A stretch of 64,000 nt of DNA from Hetaerina americana (Eukaryota; Arthropoda; Insecta; Odonata; Calopterygidae), in NCBI GenBank assembly GCA_022747635.1, contig JAKTNV010000005.1:43197238-43261237 (forward strand), written 5' to 3'. The notes under the pieces were generated by a model, which ran no database searches, was not told the DNA's origin, and saw nothing but the letters and a program-made list of their open reading frames with translations. The translations under genes were made by a program, and so were the position numbers. Of this stretch, positions 1 to 12,839 are shown one piece after another (within the stretch, counting starts at the first letter, position 1; each line of letters starts with the position of its first letter).

Positions 1-1010
1 AGGTTCGCGTGATGCCATGGGCATGCCGAGTCCGAATGGGTAGTATTCGGAAGAGGCGTAAGGCAGGGTTTCTCATTATCACCGTTGTTGTTCAATGAAT
101 ATGTGGAAGAAGTGATTAAACTGAGAAAGAACTGGATGTTGGAATGGAAGGTAGAGGAGTATTCGTAAAATTATATAGGTTTGCTGTGGACCAAAATCGG
201 CGAGAAGTTCATAATTTTATTGCTGATAATTAAGCTTTACCTTGTCATTCAGCCAAGGGGTTGAAAGCATTGCTGAGTGAATTGGATATTTTGGGCAACA
301 GAAATCGAGGGAAAATCAATATTAATAAAACAAAGGTTGTGCGATTTTTCAGAAAGAAAAAGGTTAAGCTGAAAATTAAAATAGGAGGGCAAAAACTAGA
401 GCAGGTAGAACAGTTTACGTGTCTCGGAAGTGTGTTAGACAGACATGGTCAAAGTAGTAGGGACGAATGGGGAAGAACCGCGCTAAGAAAAATGACTTTC
501 ACAAAGAAGAGGGAGTTGGTGGAAGGGCCGTTGAGTAAGGATGTTAGAAAAAGACTCGTGAAAAATTTGATATGGAGGGAAGCTGTGTACGGCGCGGAAA
601 CCTGGTCGTTGAAGCAGGAGGATAGACGTATATTGGAGGCTTTTAAAATGGGATTGTGGAGAAGAATGGAGAAGGTGAAATAGGCCTAAAGGAAAACAAA
701 TGAGGAAGTGTTGCGTACGGGGAGGGAGGAGAGGGGTTATTTGGTATAAATCTTATGGAGGCAGGAAAACAAGATGAATGGCAGATTGATCGGCAGTGGG
801 ATGTTGAAGACTGTAATATACGGGAGAATGTTAGGCAAGCGAGGAAAGGGCAGGGACAGGATAGGGTTATTGGATGGGATGAAGAGAGGATGGAAGTACA
901 CAGAGATGAAGAGGAACTTAATGTAGAATAGGGAGCTGGATTTTTAGGAGTCACAAAATATTTATTTGGTACTTTTGTCCATTCACAACATAATAATAAT
1001 ATATCATAAA
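1..1010 (+). pseudogene. RTE-like LINE, 3' part of reverse transcriptase, decayed
   Basis: This is the end of a non-LTR retrotransposon reverse transcriptase whose 5' part lies outside the window. From about base 28 one frame reads the palm motif GVRQGFSLSPLLFN. About 100 bases later, in another frame, comes FAVD, a damaged form of the catalytic FADD box. A third frame, 261-683, gives the thumb and C-terminal region: KTKVVRF, a FTCLGSVLD block, then YGAETWSLKQEDRRILEAF and MGLWRRMEKVK. Broken frames to about 930 still show NEEVL, GRMLGKRGKGR and the D-G-K-G-W-x-x-T-E-M-K-R pattern typical of this tail. An AT-rich stretch with (TAA)n near 990-1010 probably marks the 3' end. The layout matches the RTE-type endonuclease-reverse transcriptases common in invertebrate genomes. 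Frameshifts, stops and the lost catalytic Asp show that it is dead. The clade is assigned by eye. Confidence 0.8.
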
Positions 1011-1689
1011 TATACACAAATTCATACGTGAGACTCCAAATGAGCAATGAGACCACATTCATAAAGATACAGATATTTGTAAAATGGGCACAAACATGAA
1101 AATAAAAGAATAAGTATGTTGGTGAAAGTGGAAGGACCCGTATAAAAACAGAAAAACTAATTGTGTGAAGATTGATTCATAGTATCTCCTTTCACCCTGA
1201 AGGCCATCTGAAAGACATATCTTAAGCAGAAGACTAACCTCCATTTATGAATTTTTGTTGCAGGGTAACAATATTTTATTATTATTTCCTAATTCTAATG
1301 GTTCCAGGAAAATAATTGTTTTTACATTAAAATAATCAATGCTCGGGGGCTTTGGACGAGTAGTATACTGAACCATGGGACGTAAATTTTCAATATTAAG
1401 TATTTCATTTAGGTTACAGCATATTATGAGTGTATGGTGAAGAAGGTTGTTAAGTGGAGAAAGGACTCTCAAGCTTAACCAACATTTTAGAAGAACCGAG
1501 GTTTTATTCCTCTCAAACCCTCTTTCTTTCGGCTATTAATTGGAAACCACCCACAATGCAAATTCCTTCTTTTTCACCCAAATATCTTGTCTACCAGTCA
1601 ACCTATCTTTATCATAACCTTCTTTACAACACGGCTTTATAAACACTTAAAAATATCTCTCATGCAACTACTTCCAGGCCGTCGACGAG
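1011..1689. other. Intervening AT-rich DNA, no feature seen
   Basis: This is unique-looking sequence between the two LINE remnants. Short open frames on both strands show no recognisable motif. I see no tRNA-like box or inverted repeat. Confidence 0.5.
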
Positions 1690-2665
1690 CAATAATGCAC
1701 TACCTTTTGCTGGCGATGCGGTGATTTATGGGGACATTTGAAGTCGCGAAGACAGAGTCGCGTTAGCTAACGACCTAGATGCAATGCAGAATTGGTGCGA
1801 CACTTGGCAATTGGAATTAAATTTGAAGGAATGCGTAGTAATACATTTTTGGGAAAAGAGTAATTCCCTCCCATTTAGTTACAAAGTGAAACAAACAGAA
1901 ATCGCGAAGGTAGATTCCTTTAAATACTTTGGTGTAAAAATTACTCACGATCTGTCCTGGGGAAAGCACATACGAGAAATATGCGGTCGTACCAATAAAA
2001 AATTGGGATTTGTAAAATGAGTGCTAGGTAAACGCCACGGAAAAGTGAAGGAACGATGTTTTCTTGCCTTAGTCAGGCCCCACCTAGAGTTAGCTACCAG
2101 TATGTGGGATCCTCAAGAGATAAATTTGATGTCGGAATTAGATTGAGTTCAGCGGAGGGGGGCTAGATTTGTCAAACATTGTTATGAACAACGAAGTAGC
2201 GTAACTACTTTGCTAGAAAATTTAGGCTGGGATTCCCTTAAACAGCGGCGTTTTCAATATAGATTAAACTTATTAAAAACATTTAAACATGGGTCCTTTT
2301 CCGATGACATCAAGAACATCATACGAACCCCAACGTATTACGGGCGGAGGGATCACGAATATAAGATTAGAGAGTTTGACTGCAAGACTGACAAGTTTAA
2401 ATGGTCATTTTTTCCAAGAACAATAAGAGACCAGAATGCTTGTCGTGGAAATCCCCCAGGAGTCAGCTCGACAAAATAAGCATTAACCTACAAAGTAGGG
2501 ACTGCGCATGGTTATACGAGTATATTTATAATTTTTTTCGCAGGTTTCCCACACCTTTCCCCATCCAATTGAAAAACCCTAACCCCCTCATCCCTTACCC
2601 TTTCCTCCTAGTGCTGTACCCCCTGCTACACACCTTTTTGGTGGCTCGCAGGGTTTTGATGTAGA
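1690..2665 (+). pseudogene. CR1/L2/Jockey-group LINE, 5'-truncated 3' end
   Basis: A single reading frame can be followed from about 1700 to the TAA at 2477-2479. It is broken only by TGA at 1739-1741, 2018-2020 and 2144-2146. It starts at the catalytic box of the reverse transcriptase, here FAGD in place of FADD. It continues through WCDTWQLELNLKEC, the SFKYFGVKI block, LVRPHLELATSMWDP, a VQRRGARFV equivalent, LLENLGWDSLKQRR and FKWSFFPRTIR, which is the usual order in CR1/L2/Jockey-type elements. A 3' untranslated part follows, with a C-rich CCCCCTGCTACACACC box and GGTGGCTCGCAGGG, ending near GATGTAGATATAGACC at 2657-2673. The lost Asp and the stops make it inactive. The 5' truncation near 1690 is normal for LINE insertion. 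The exact clade is uncertain. Confidence 0.85.
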
Positions 2666-2673
2666 TATAGACC

Positions 2674-3205
2674 TCTCTCCCTCTCTGTATAGCCATTGCC
2701 ATACCACCATATCCCCTACGCTCCTCAATTACTACATCCCTACAAATACCACCTCCCACCAGCATACTTTAGGCTGATACATTTCCACTCCTTTACTAAA
2801 GTTTACCTGCAAAGTCAGCTGCGTTGGGGTGACAATCCGGGAGATGGTCGACGGCTGACTCTTATCGGCATTTGTATTTGCGGATCTCCACAGTGCCCTC
2901 TAAGATCCTGTCTTCGCACTTCCCTCCATTATACCGCACCATAAACTCTCTCTCTTCTTTCTTCTCGACCATTTCTTATTCTCTCCCATTCACCCAGCTT
3001 GCTTTGAGATTAAAAAGTTTTATTATTTTGTGGGGGATAGCGGTAGCGGGGGATATTTTGATAGGAATGTGCGGTCCCTGTCACTTTTAACACAGCATGA
3101 GGGGTCACATTACTCTAATAAAGGTGACGGGGACCTCAAAAATGTCGGTACTTTTAACTTTTTAATAAATAATTTTTACGGTATCAATATACATGTGTGT
3201 TTGTC
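2674..3205. other. Low-complexity and unassigned DNA
   Basis: Pyrimidine-rich sequence to about 3000 is followed by AT-rich DNA. A 13-base inverted repeat (GGTCCCTGTCAC near 3073 against GTGACGGGGACC near 3124, one G-T pair) is present. No gene is recognised; the forward open frames reflect the scarcity of purines. Confidence 0.45.
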
Positions 3206-3209
3206 AAAC

Positions 3210-3239
3210 ATCGGCTCATATGTATATATATGAGCCGAT
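3210..3239. repeat. Perfect 12-bp hairpin
   Basis: ATCGGCTCATAT at 3210-3221 is the exact reverse complement of ATATGAGCCGAT at 3228-3239, with a 6-base loop. It lies just upstream of a (CA)n/(TA)n microsatellite. It may be the tip of a small inverted-repeat element, but no longer arms are visible. Confidence 0.8.
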
Positions 3240-3267
3240 CTATGTATTTATATGTATACACAGACAC

Positions 3268-3301
3268 ACTTACACACACACACACACACATATACGACTC
3301 G

Positions 3302-3356
<55 letters not shown>

Positions 3357-3380
3357 ATACATATATATGTGTATGTTTAT
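3268..3380. repeat. Compound (CA)n-(TA)n microsatellite
   Basis: A (CA)n run at about 3271-3290 is followed by an uninterrupted (TA)n run at about 3306-3348 and degenerate TA/CATA sequence. Tyrosine/isoleucine-alternating frames here are artefacts of the repeat. Confidence 0.95.
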
Positions 3381-3632
3381 AAATATATGTATATACCCTA
3401 GCGTTAAATTAATATCATAAAACGATAAATAAAAATTAAAATAACTCATGAAGACTTCATTTTGGATGAGAGGGGATATAGGGGGCGTCAGGTTTATCAG
3501 AGGGGCATACGTTATGCTTTCCTTGTTTTTTGAAAAAACAGGGGAAAAGGTCTAAGCATTTTGAAAATGTTTGATTGAGAAGGTTAGAAGTTTCAAATAA
3601 CCAGATTTGAGCCAATTCTAGAGTTATGTGTG

Positions 3633-3639
<7 letters not shown>

Positions 3640-3681
<42 letters not shown>
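3640..3681. repeat. (TA)n microsatellite
   Basis: Uninterrupted TA dinucleotides, about 42 bases, preceded by GTGTGTATATACA. Confidence 0.95.
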
Positions 3682-3685
<4 letters not shown>

Positions 3686-3791
3686 AGAATTATTATTAGT
3701 TATTATTTAGAATTCTGTGACTGTTGACAATAGGGAGGAAATAATAGGTACTGTGTAGCAATGAAAAAACTAGCGAAATTAATAAACTCAA

Positions 3792-3892
<101 letters not shown>

Positions 3893-3919
3893 AAAAAAAG
3901 TCATGCAACATGGGAAAAT

Positions 3920-4310
3920 CCGTCTCCTTCCTTTCAAGTTCTCACCTTCCTCTTGGCCTTCGGTAAGTAAATACGGTCACCCACCTACGCGTTCCTCTCT
4001 CCATCTCTTACTCTTCCTCCTCATGCATATTGCATTTCTCCCTTCCATAGGGAGGGAACCTATAGTGACACTCCCATCTCTTGAGTTGTGAACCTCTTCC
4101 ACCGCATTCTTCCACCGCGTCCCTATTCCGAAACCCCGCTATCGTCTTCTTCTTCTGTCCCACCTCTCCTCGTCTCCTTCTCCATCACCCCCATCAGCCC
4201 TGCCATTTATTCCCGCACCTTCTCCCCTTTCCATTCTACTACCTTTGGAGCCGTCTTCCCCAGCTTACTCTCAGTGCCAGTCATTCTTACCTCCCCGTTA
4301 TTGAATCTGT
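3920..4310. other. Pyrimidine-rich tract
   Basis: The plus strand is dominated by C and T runs (TTCTTCTTCTGTCCC and similar). Pyrimidine-rich DNA cannot easily form TAA, TAG or TGA, so several forward frames are open at once. No protein motif is visible. A GC-rich patch with GGCCGGCC near 4333 follows. Confidence 0.6.
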
Positions 4311-4379
4311 ACCGCGGGGAGGGGCCGTTTCATGGCCGGCCACTTTGCCCTAGTGAGCGTTGATGACGAGATACTTCGC

Positions 4380-5500
4380 CTTCCATCTTAGGCATCTGGT
4401 TACAATTAGGCGAGTATTTTTCTCTTGATTCTTTTCCAATTAAGCATGTGATTATTTTATTGTTTATTGTGCGATAAAATTTATTATTTTATGCATATTA
4501 TATTTATTGGCAAAATTACTCCTTTTGCATAACATGGGAAGTTGAAGTCTGATGTCTTTCAAGGTTTTCATAATGATTTATCCTAGGCTGTAGTGTTCGC
4601 GAATGTAACGGGTTCGTCCGCCGAAGAGTGCCATGGGGCCACGACATGCCTCGTAAAATAACACTTAATGAACAATAGAGATTCTGGACCGGTAAACTTA
4701 TATGAAAAATCAAGTAACCCTACTAGAAATAAAAACATCTAATAGTAACCTCCAAATCAAAAAATAAATCATTCGTCCTTATCCGAGCAGTTTGATTTTA
4801 GCCGCAACATTACAACTTCCAACGTTCTTGAGTTTTAATTAATGCCTAACCTTTAACCTTAAACAATCTAAAATAAACCAATTATCCTTTTCCTATGGAA
4901 CCCAATCGTGCACTAACCTTTAATGAGGTAAACGTGCAAAGTTAATAGGCATCTATGGCAATTACTCCGCCCCCATTATATAACATTCGATGTCACATTG
5001 TGGGAGGTAGAGGGATGTAGCGGTTCCCCCTGGCCTAACCCTCCCGCTCCCTATGTGCGTACACGTTTAATCAGCGTAAGGATTTACTAATTAGTCAGTG
5101 ATCCTACGCTTTCGATCATGCTCAGCACAAACAACTCATTTACAACGTTGAATGATAGAGTTCGGTTTAGCGAATGAGGAAAGGTTTGTGATTGGAAACA
5201 ACTCGGATTAGTCAGGATAACACTCCCGCTCGATAGGAGTAATAATTTAAGACCTCGTTATGACGATTGGGGTTGCCGGCACGAAGCATGGCTTTGGATA
5301 GTAACGCCGCTTCGTTGATACACGCTTATTGGTTTGCAAGGAAAACGGGATATTCAAAGACCTACAGATGTATTTTGAGGCGGCACGCGTCGTCTAATAT
5401 CGAGCACACCGAAACAAAACGATGATGAGGTCGTCATGCTTATCCATTACGGGGTATTATTTAGACCTTTTGTGCTTCCTTATGTAGAACAAGATTATCC
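4380..5500. other. Gene-free AT-rich DNA
   Basis: I see no open frame with recognisable motifs, no tRNA-like boxes and no long repeats in this stretch. Confidence 0.5.
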
Positions 5501-5950
5501 CAACCAAAACTCCCTCCCACTGCCTTTCATCATTCGGAGTCCTTCCCCCTTTACAAGTCCGTGATCACCTCAGGCAAACACCGGCAACAAGGGTTTCCTC
5601 GAAGGGTTTCTCCAACGCGAAGATGTGCGGTGTAATTGGTTGTTCTCATTCAGAGAATGAGGGCGGGATATTAGCGAGCCAGGGCGCTCGCTGCCTCTCT
5701 TTTTGGCTGTATTCCAGGGAGGGAGAGGTGGGAAGGAGGGGAATCGAGGTGGAATGGTTCGCCCGTACATTATCATCCTCCATCCCCGCGGCGGCGATCC
5801 CTCTCTCCGCAAGGGTGACGAGGGAAGGCGAACAAAGAGTGAGCCCCCTCCCCCGACTAACGACGCTCCCAGATCCCCTATCAGTGGACCCCTCTCGCTT
5901 CGTGGCTCTCTGCAGCAAAGGTGGTTGCGGTGGTAGATGACTCGCATAAC
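5500..5950. other. GC-rich island, possible exon or promoter region
   Basis: Base composition rises clearly above the flanks, with GCGGCGGCGATC near 5793 and alternating purine- and pyrimidine-rich segments. Open frames exist on both strands (about 5623-5940 plus, 5570-5992 minus) and cannot all be real. None has a recognisable domain. A host first exon or promoter is possible but unproven. Confidence 0.3.
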
Positions 5951-8900
5951 ACCGTTTTTCCGCGATATTTTTTCGTCATCTTGGCTATTCATCTGTCAAG
6001 TCTTTTAGCTCCATTAAAATTAATCAATCGTCTAATTTAAATTTTGTATTTATTTTTTTAACTCATGAACTTAGTAAATAATTAATTGGCATTAGGTTAC
6101 ATTGGGCCGTATAATAACGTGGACAGATTTTTGGATAGTGTATCTGTATTATTATATTTAAAACTTTATATTGTTTCCAAGCACTTAAATAAGAGGTTAG
6201 AAATCGTATCCATGAGCGAGTTAAAACGCCTGGTAACTTATGAATTGAAGCCGTTTAATTTATCTATTAAGTGTTTAAAGAAAACAACAATATAAAATGT
6301 TTTATTTTAATTTTTGAATCACGACTTGTGTGGTCGGAGGGATTGCCATAAGCAATTTGGTAATGTTGCTAGTGAAACTAAAAATCCTTCAATCATTAAA
6401 TAACGTAAACATAAGATTCTGCCGAGCTCAATTTTTTTAATTTTTAATTAAATACAAACGGTTATAGTATTTGTTATTATTGAAGGAAAAATATCGTGCT
6501 CATTCATAAAATTTACTCATGTATATATTTTGTCCAACACTTGGAGATAAAAAAGAAACAAATGATAGACTTCCAATTAAATTTCACCAAAGGATATATA
6601 TACATTGCAAAATGCTGGATAAAAATTAGCATATCGTATAATTCTAATCGTGTAATGAAGTATCATCTGACAATGACTTATACAACTATAGTTATTAATA
6701 CTTTCATTCGGAATATCCACTTCTCCCTGTGGAAGTCAAAATTACTGATCAGAGACCAAATTATGGATCGTGTAAATAAACAGGGACATTTCATTACGTC
6801 TACCTTTCATAACTAATAATGACAATAATTCTGCCTCAGATCAATGTAAACTTCTTCTGCACCTCAGCAATTCTTCCTTCCTTTTTCGCACACTTCGCTT
6901 TTAGAAATCTTTCACCCTGATATTTCTATACATAAAAGTAGTTGTACTCACTTTTTGTGGGTGCACGTGAAGTAATGTGTGTTAAGAATTTAACGGTGAT
7001 GAATATCCTCTTTTTTACTCTAAGTATCATGAATAAAATATGAAAATTTGTTTAAAAAATCTTTTCAGGCTGAGATTTAGATTTCGGTATTTGATAAATT
7101 GAGATGAGAATAATGGTCTCTTCCTAATGGATGCAATCAATGATCGACGATCATCAAAAATTTAAAGGGGCGATTAATAGAGCATGTTTTTCCCAGTTTT
7201 GTGGCAATGAGTGGAACAATGTACTCATTTGAAAGTATTTGACTTATTCTGCTCTTTAGAAAGCCTTATTTGATGAATAAAATGGTAAAAATCAGGATAT
7301 GGAGTTTAATCTCGTAACTTTGGTGGAGAATTTAGCCCTCAGCCCTTTTGAGCATCTGCGCAGGTTAAAAGACGGCACTTATATTGATGAAGCGCTATCA
7401 AACTGAGAAAGTTCCTCACGGAATTGATACAATAGAGAGAGAAGTTGAGGTAGAAGTTTTGTCATCCGGATCAAGATGATTTGGCTTCACCGTTAAGTAC
7501 CGAAGACGACACTTCACGTGCAAGTGTACGCACGTATATTAATAGGGGGATTCAAGGAAATTTGCAATGAGTTTGTTTCACCGTGTAATTTAAATGATGC
7601 CATTGAATCTAAATATTGAAGTATTCTTAGACTTTAATTGTTCTAAAACATGTAGCATGGTCTGGCAGGTTGGATCTTTCCTCGTATTATTATGCACGAC
7701 GTGCAAAATTCGCACATTATGGCAAGTGTGGCAGTTAATTTCGATATATAATTTGCGGTTTCCAAATTCACTATAAAAAATATGGCACCCTTAATATCGT
7801 GGAGTTTGGAGTTATTTGAAAGTGCCTTAAGAGCTCCACCTAGCTTGAAACTAGTTGCACTGCCTTCACTTGATACTTCCTTCGAATTCTTATCCATTCT
7901 AGTTTCAGGCGTTTCAGGTGATACCCGAATACTCCGTATTCGGAGGAGAGAAAGGCAGAAGATAAGTACCCTCTCCTTCTTCCTCCTGTTTTAAAATGGT
8001 ATATATTTACTAATTAAATCTTCATTTATTCAACTGATGATGACATTTTACCTTGAAATCTGGGTCGTATCAAAAATATTTAATCTGAAAAAACGAAATA
8101 CTTGTGCTTCATTGCAATAATTTCCGTTTATTTCTATGCTGTGCTGTATAATATATTTGGTACACCTTGTTCTAGGTATAATCAAGATTCTCTACTGTTA
8201 TGCAATGCCATATGCTATACAAAGCATGCTATATTATTCCCAATTAGCCTTAATTATTTGATTCGTGTCTCTCGTATTTGTTTATTACCTTTCCAAAGTA
8301 TTTCCTGAACAGCAATTGAATTAGATAAAAATAATGTTGCATATAATATATGGTAGGAAGTGTTGATGCCTAAACCTTTAATTTATTTTCCATTCTAATT
8401 CTCTCAGGTCTTAAATTCGCATTGCACACAATATTTTCAATAGTATCTCGTTCAACTTAACTTCATGAAAAATTTAGAAATTCTGTATATCGATCCATGT
8501 TAACCTGTATTATCCATTCTAACAGATCCATATATTATAAAGTGTATTTCCTACCCCTAATATTTTAGTTATTGTGTCTTTAATAAGGAATTATGGAAAT
8601 ACTTCTGGCATATCTTAAATGTTGTGCGTCATTATTGCATCTTAAAAATGTAATACTTTTGTTCTTGATAAACACTACGTGGCTTTCTAATGCATGAAAT
8701 CGAGGATTTTTCAGTCTTAATTATAACGGAGAGGAAGATACTTTTGAAACAAAACAAGTGTTTATTTGGGTGCCGTGATTAAGAAATAAAGAAAAACCGC
8801 CTCTACTACAAGTGTGTAATTTACTCCTCGCTGAGAGGTTTTCACTAGTAAAGAATTAAAGAACGCACGACTTCATCGGTCAATGACCTTACCAAGTAAT

Positions 8901-9700
8901 GCGTTTATTTCTTAACGACTACAAAAGAGGGCTGTAATGGTTTTCAGTATCTCATTCGGCTGTAAATTGGTACTCCTCGGTGGAAGTTTTACACACAGTA
9001 CTAACAAATGTAACACCGTTCTCGTTTCGTTCTTTAGTTAGCTTGTTTTTTTCTCCTGATAGTAGGAAGCACGAGTCTTAAATAAATAAAGGGGCCATGA
9101 GGGCACTATTCGGCGGGGGTGGGGACAACTAGGGCATTAATGGAAAGGAGGTTATCAGTCCATCTCCCACTTTTAATCTAAGTCTCGACCAATAGCTATC
9201 ACTAGGGTTGAACTATTAATCTGATGCATGATACACATTAACCCCATTTAGAGATATTGAAACCAACTCCAACTCAATAGTTCATGTCTCAGTTGAAGGT
9301 ACTCCGTTCCTCAATTCCCTTACAGTCTTTCCTTTGCCAAATTAAAGGTGGATGAAGCAACGTCTTTGAAATTAATACTTTAAAAATCGCAGTACCGATC
9401 TGTCTTCGTTTCAATCAAATAAATGCCAAGCGCACATTTCATTATGTCTGTCACGAAATGATGAAAATTAAAGACTCAAATGGATAATTTGAAGCTGGCA
9501 CTCATTAGCTTCATTGCCTCTTTCCATTTGGCTTATTGTTCTCAGTGACCCATGTTCGAGATGGGGAGCCATGGAGAGAAAACCAATTCATTTTATCTCC
9601 AGCGGCTACGGCCAATGAAATACGGTGTTTCCGTAACGTGATCACGAAAATACACATCTCTGGTGCAGTCGTAAAAGATGCCGATATAATGTAAAATTGG
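5950..9700. other. Gene-free AT-rich DNA
   Basis: Short open frames only (up to about 106 codons at 6496-6816), none with a motif. I noticed no TIR, LINE tail or tRNA-like signature. The stretch could be intronic or intergenic. Confidence 0.45.
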
Positions 9701-9732
9701 TTCGAATGAGAGTGAGGAGGGAGCTCGTCTTT

Positions 9733-9753
9733 CAAGGCACAAATTGTGCCTTG
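9733..9753. repeat. Perfect 10-bp palindrome
   Basis: CAAGGCACAA and TTGTGCCTTG flank a single central A. It is an isolated small hairpin with no associated element. Confidence 0.75.
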
Positions 9754-9759
9754 TGTTTA

Positions 9760-10950
9760 GGGAAACGTCCTCATTCCCACTGTCATATCAATTATCTCCC
9801 AAATTGATTAATGCCATCCAAGTACTTTCATTCGTGAATGTTATAACCTGTTATAACCCTCCAATAGCAGTTAAATAGACAGTAAAAATAATGGTTCATC
9901 AGGTCTGTACATATATGCTCCTTCATTCTCACGCGCAGGATAAATGACACCTGCTGAAAAAATATTATAGATTATATTTTCATGCTTACATTTTATGCAT
10001 TTAGTTTATTCTTATGTTATAATCCGTGGTTTTAGTGTGGAATGTTGCTCTGTTAGAAAAGCATAGGCTTTAATGTTGCATAGAACCAGGAGTCAAAGAG
10101 ACCAACTGCATCCCACTCAATTTGGTTACAAATGCGGTACATCCGGTGGAATAAGGTTTATATTTTTATTGAGAGTTCAAAATGTGTACCTAATAAGGTA
10201 TAGAACACTCTGTATACTATATGCCATGTTTTTTGCGGTTAAGAGTGAGGGTATGGCGACATTTTCTGTAAGGTTTCTCTCTATTGACTAACAGAGGAAT
10301 TAAAATCACTTTTGAATTTGAAGCTAAATTAATTCAAGAGTTTTCATTAGCCACTGTCATATTATTCTTTGGAGTTTCTTTGCATAAATTTAAAAATGCA
10401 CACCAACTTTCGTTCCAAAACAAATATGAAATTGATTGGTATGCAAACAATTCCGAAATTCCGGTAAAATTTTTGCGTCCCTTCTTAGCATTTGATTTCG
10501 ATAATTCAAAGCAATATTAATAGGAAACAAAAGTTTTGAGCATATTTCATGATTATAATTTGCTTTCGCGTGATTAAAAATGCAGCAGAAAGGACGACCG
10601 CACTAAACACCGGTTATTACAATTTACTCAGCGAAGCGTCAAGCTTCTGGGCTTCATTATGGGTAATTTTTTTATTGCGAAGATCTTATCGTCATTAGAT
10701 AACATGAACTGTCTCTTACAAGAATATATTTAAGAACTGGGTGCAATAGTCAACAAAAACTAGCATAGCAGCATACGGAAAATAAATGCTAATTTTTATA
10801 GTTTTAAACAAAATTCAATTTAAACATGTTATGAAAAGTTAACTAAAACACTTAGAAGCTAATGAGAAAATAAAAATCATATTTAATTTTTCGACATGCT
10901 TACATTAATTGAAAACATTTTGACGGCTTTATTATTGATGATTGCATTTA
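9760..10950. other. Gene-free AT-rich DNA
   Basis: Nothing recognisable; small open frames at 10073-10291 and 10284-10520 lack motifs. Confidence 0.45.
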
Positions 10951-10957
10951 ATGCAAA

Positions 10958-10989
10958 AACTATAATTTAAGTTACCTTAAATTATAGTT
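10958..10989. repeat. Perfect 14-bp hairpin with 4-base loop
   Basis: AACTATAATTTAAG at 10958-10971 and its exact complement CTTAAATTATAGTT at 10976-10989 enclose TTAC. The stem is AT-rich. It may be a small structured RNA or the residue of an inverted-repeat element; the sequence alone does not decide. Confidence 0.8.
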
Positions 10990-12770
10990 ATTGTTGAAAC
11001 ATTTGCCTAAAGTAAAGCACTTGTGCAAACGAGTGCGAGGGCAGAAATAAATGAGGAGAAAACAATGAGTTAATCAATGGATATCATGGTATTTCATTTC
11101 ATTATGGTTATATGGCGAAAAAATTGCGAGGTAAATCTGTTATCGAAGTACGAGTACGTACATGTACGTTTGTGTTTATTTCCTCAATGGCAAATGAGTA
11201 AAAACATCTTGAAAGATCACAACAATAACACAAAACAACAAAAGACACGGATTTTTCTAGGATCAACCTGAAATACTCTGTTTCAACACCATGCTCAAGA
11301 AAGGACACTCACTCTTTGCTTATGGCTGGGTTTTAATGGCACAGTTGCAGAAATACGAAGAATAGAGTATTTCTTGGGATGGTTGCTTACCTGTAAATCA
11401 TACAGCAGTTGTCATATGCGGCCTTTTTATTTGTTACACATTTTAAAGTTTTTGAAAATTTCATGAATTCATTAAGTTAAAATTATGGGTTAAGCCGTCT
11501 TGCTTGATGTGAATAATAATCCGCCGATAGTTTCCTCTCCCTCTTGACCGATTTATATCTAAAATTGAAAGAAAAGACTACACTAAAATGTAAATCCGCT
11601 GCTATTTAACATTATGGAATCTCACGTACACGATTTAAAATCGACATTAAACGGTATTAATGAAAATAAAAAATGATAAACTGAAATTAAAAAGAGGGAA
11701 TGTCCATTAAACTCTGGCCACTCAGGTGCGTCCAAAGCAGGAACAATAGGATCCCTTTACCTGAATAGTGAAATATTCATCTCTCGCCAGTTAGCACGTG
11801 AAAGTGGACCCTAGTTTGGGTTTAGTGTGACAAAAACTCTGACGGATGGGGAAAAGAGATCTTCTGCTAGATGAAAAAAGTTGTGAGATGAGTAAAAGAT
11901 CACAAGGGCCCATCACAGGGACTGAATGCTCCGCGGAGTAATGGATGGTGTCAGAGTGGAAACCCTGCTCCCCTTTTACGCAAAATACTATCTCTCGCAT
12001 TGGGTCGGCCACTTTCCCTTTCATGTTATTCTTTTCCCAATTCTTTCACTGGCCATAATGCCTCAACTGGGCCGCTGATCCTGTAACCGGGATAACTCAT
12101 AAGCTGGGAGATGGAGATATTAACCATTGACCTGGTGGGAGCGTGAAATAGTGATATATCGACAACATGCACGTATCAAATGTACCACATGACAGAAAAT
12201 CTGGAGAATGACACAGTCATTGTTCAGCCTTGTGCTGACCTCATATGCCCATTTTACATTGATTTTTAAGATTTTATTATTTTATGAAAATAGTATATGC
12301 TCTTATATATCATAAACTTAGGGTTTTCTCAAGTATTTCAGTGTTTATAGAGGTATTGGTGCACCAATGTGGTTTGGTGACTCAACCCATCTCCAAATAA
12401 TGCTCATTCTCGCGTTTTTTTCTCATGGATTCACATACGGATTTATATGCAACCCATGAAGTGGAGGTTCTTTTCTTTAGACTTGTATTGTTTTTCCTTA
12501 AAATATATTTCGAGCCAATATTTTTTCCCAGCTCGACATTTAATCATGGAGTCGGAGAATTAGAATCAAGGAGGCATCGGACATTTAGAGTTTTGTTTAT
12601 ACAGCTTAAAGAAAGTCAAAGGTTGATATATGCAATGTCGGAGAGTGTAACCTTTAAGTGGGAAAAAAGATTCCTAGTTATTTATGGAGGCGACTGACAA
12701 CAAGGGTCATTTACGCCAAAGATAAGGTGAGTAATACGACTGGGGTAGGACACTCAGGGAATTGAGTATT
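10990..12770. other. Gene-free AT-rich DNA
   Basis: No recognisable gene or element. The frames at 11791-12024 (minus) and 12425-12697 (plus) have no motif. Confidence 0.45.
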
Positions 12771-12830
12771 TTAACCTGAGCTTTCAGGGTGGGAAGGCAG
12801 CGTATTAACCACTGCACCATTCCGATCATC
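12771..12830 (-). repeat. tRNA-like SINE head fragment
   Basis: Read on the minus strand, the segment contains TGGTGCAGTGGTTAATACGC, a good match to the A-box region of tRNA-derived SINEs, followed by GCCTTCCCACCC. A degenerate B box (GCTCAGGTTAAAATAC) follows at the usual distance. Such heads drive RNA polymerase III transcription in intact copies. Here the B box is poor, so it is probably inactive. Confidence 0.5.
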
Positions 12831-12839
12831 ACGGATTCC

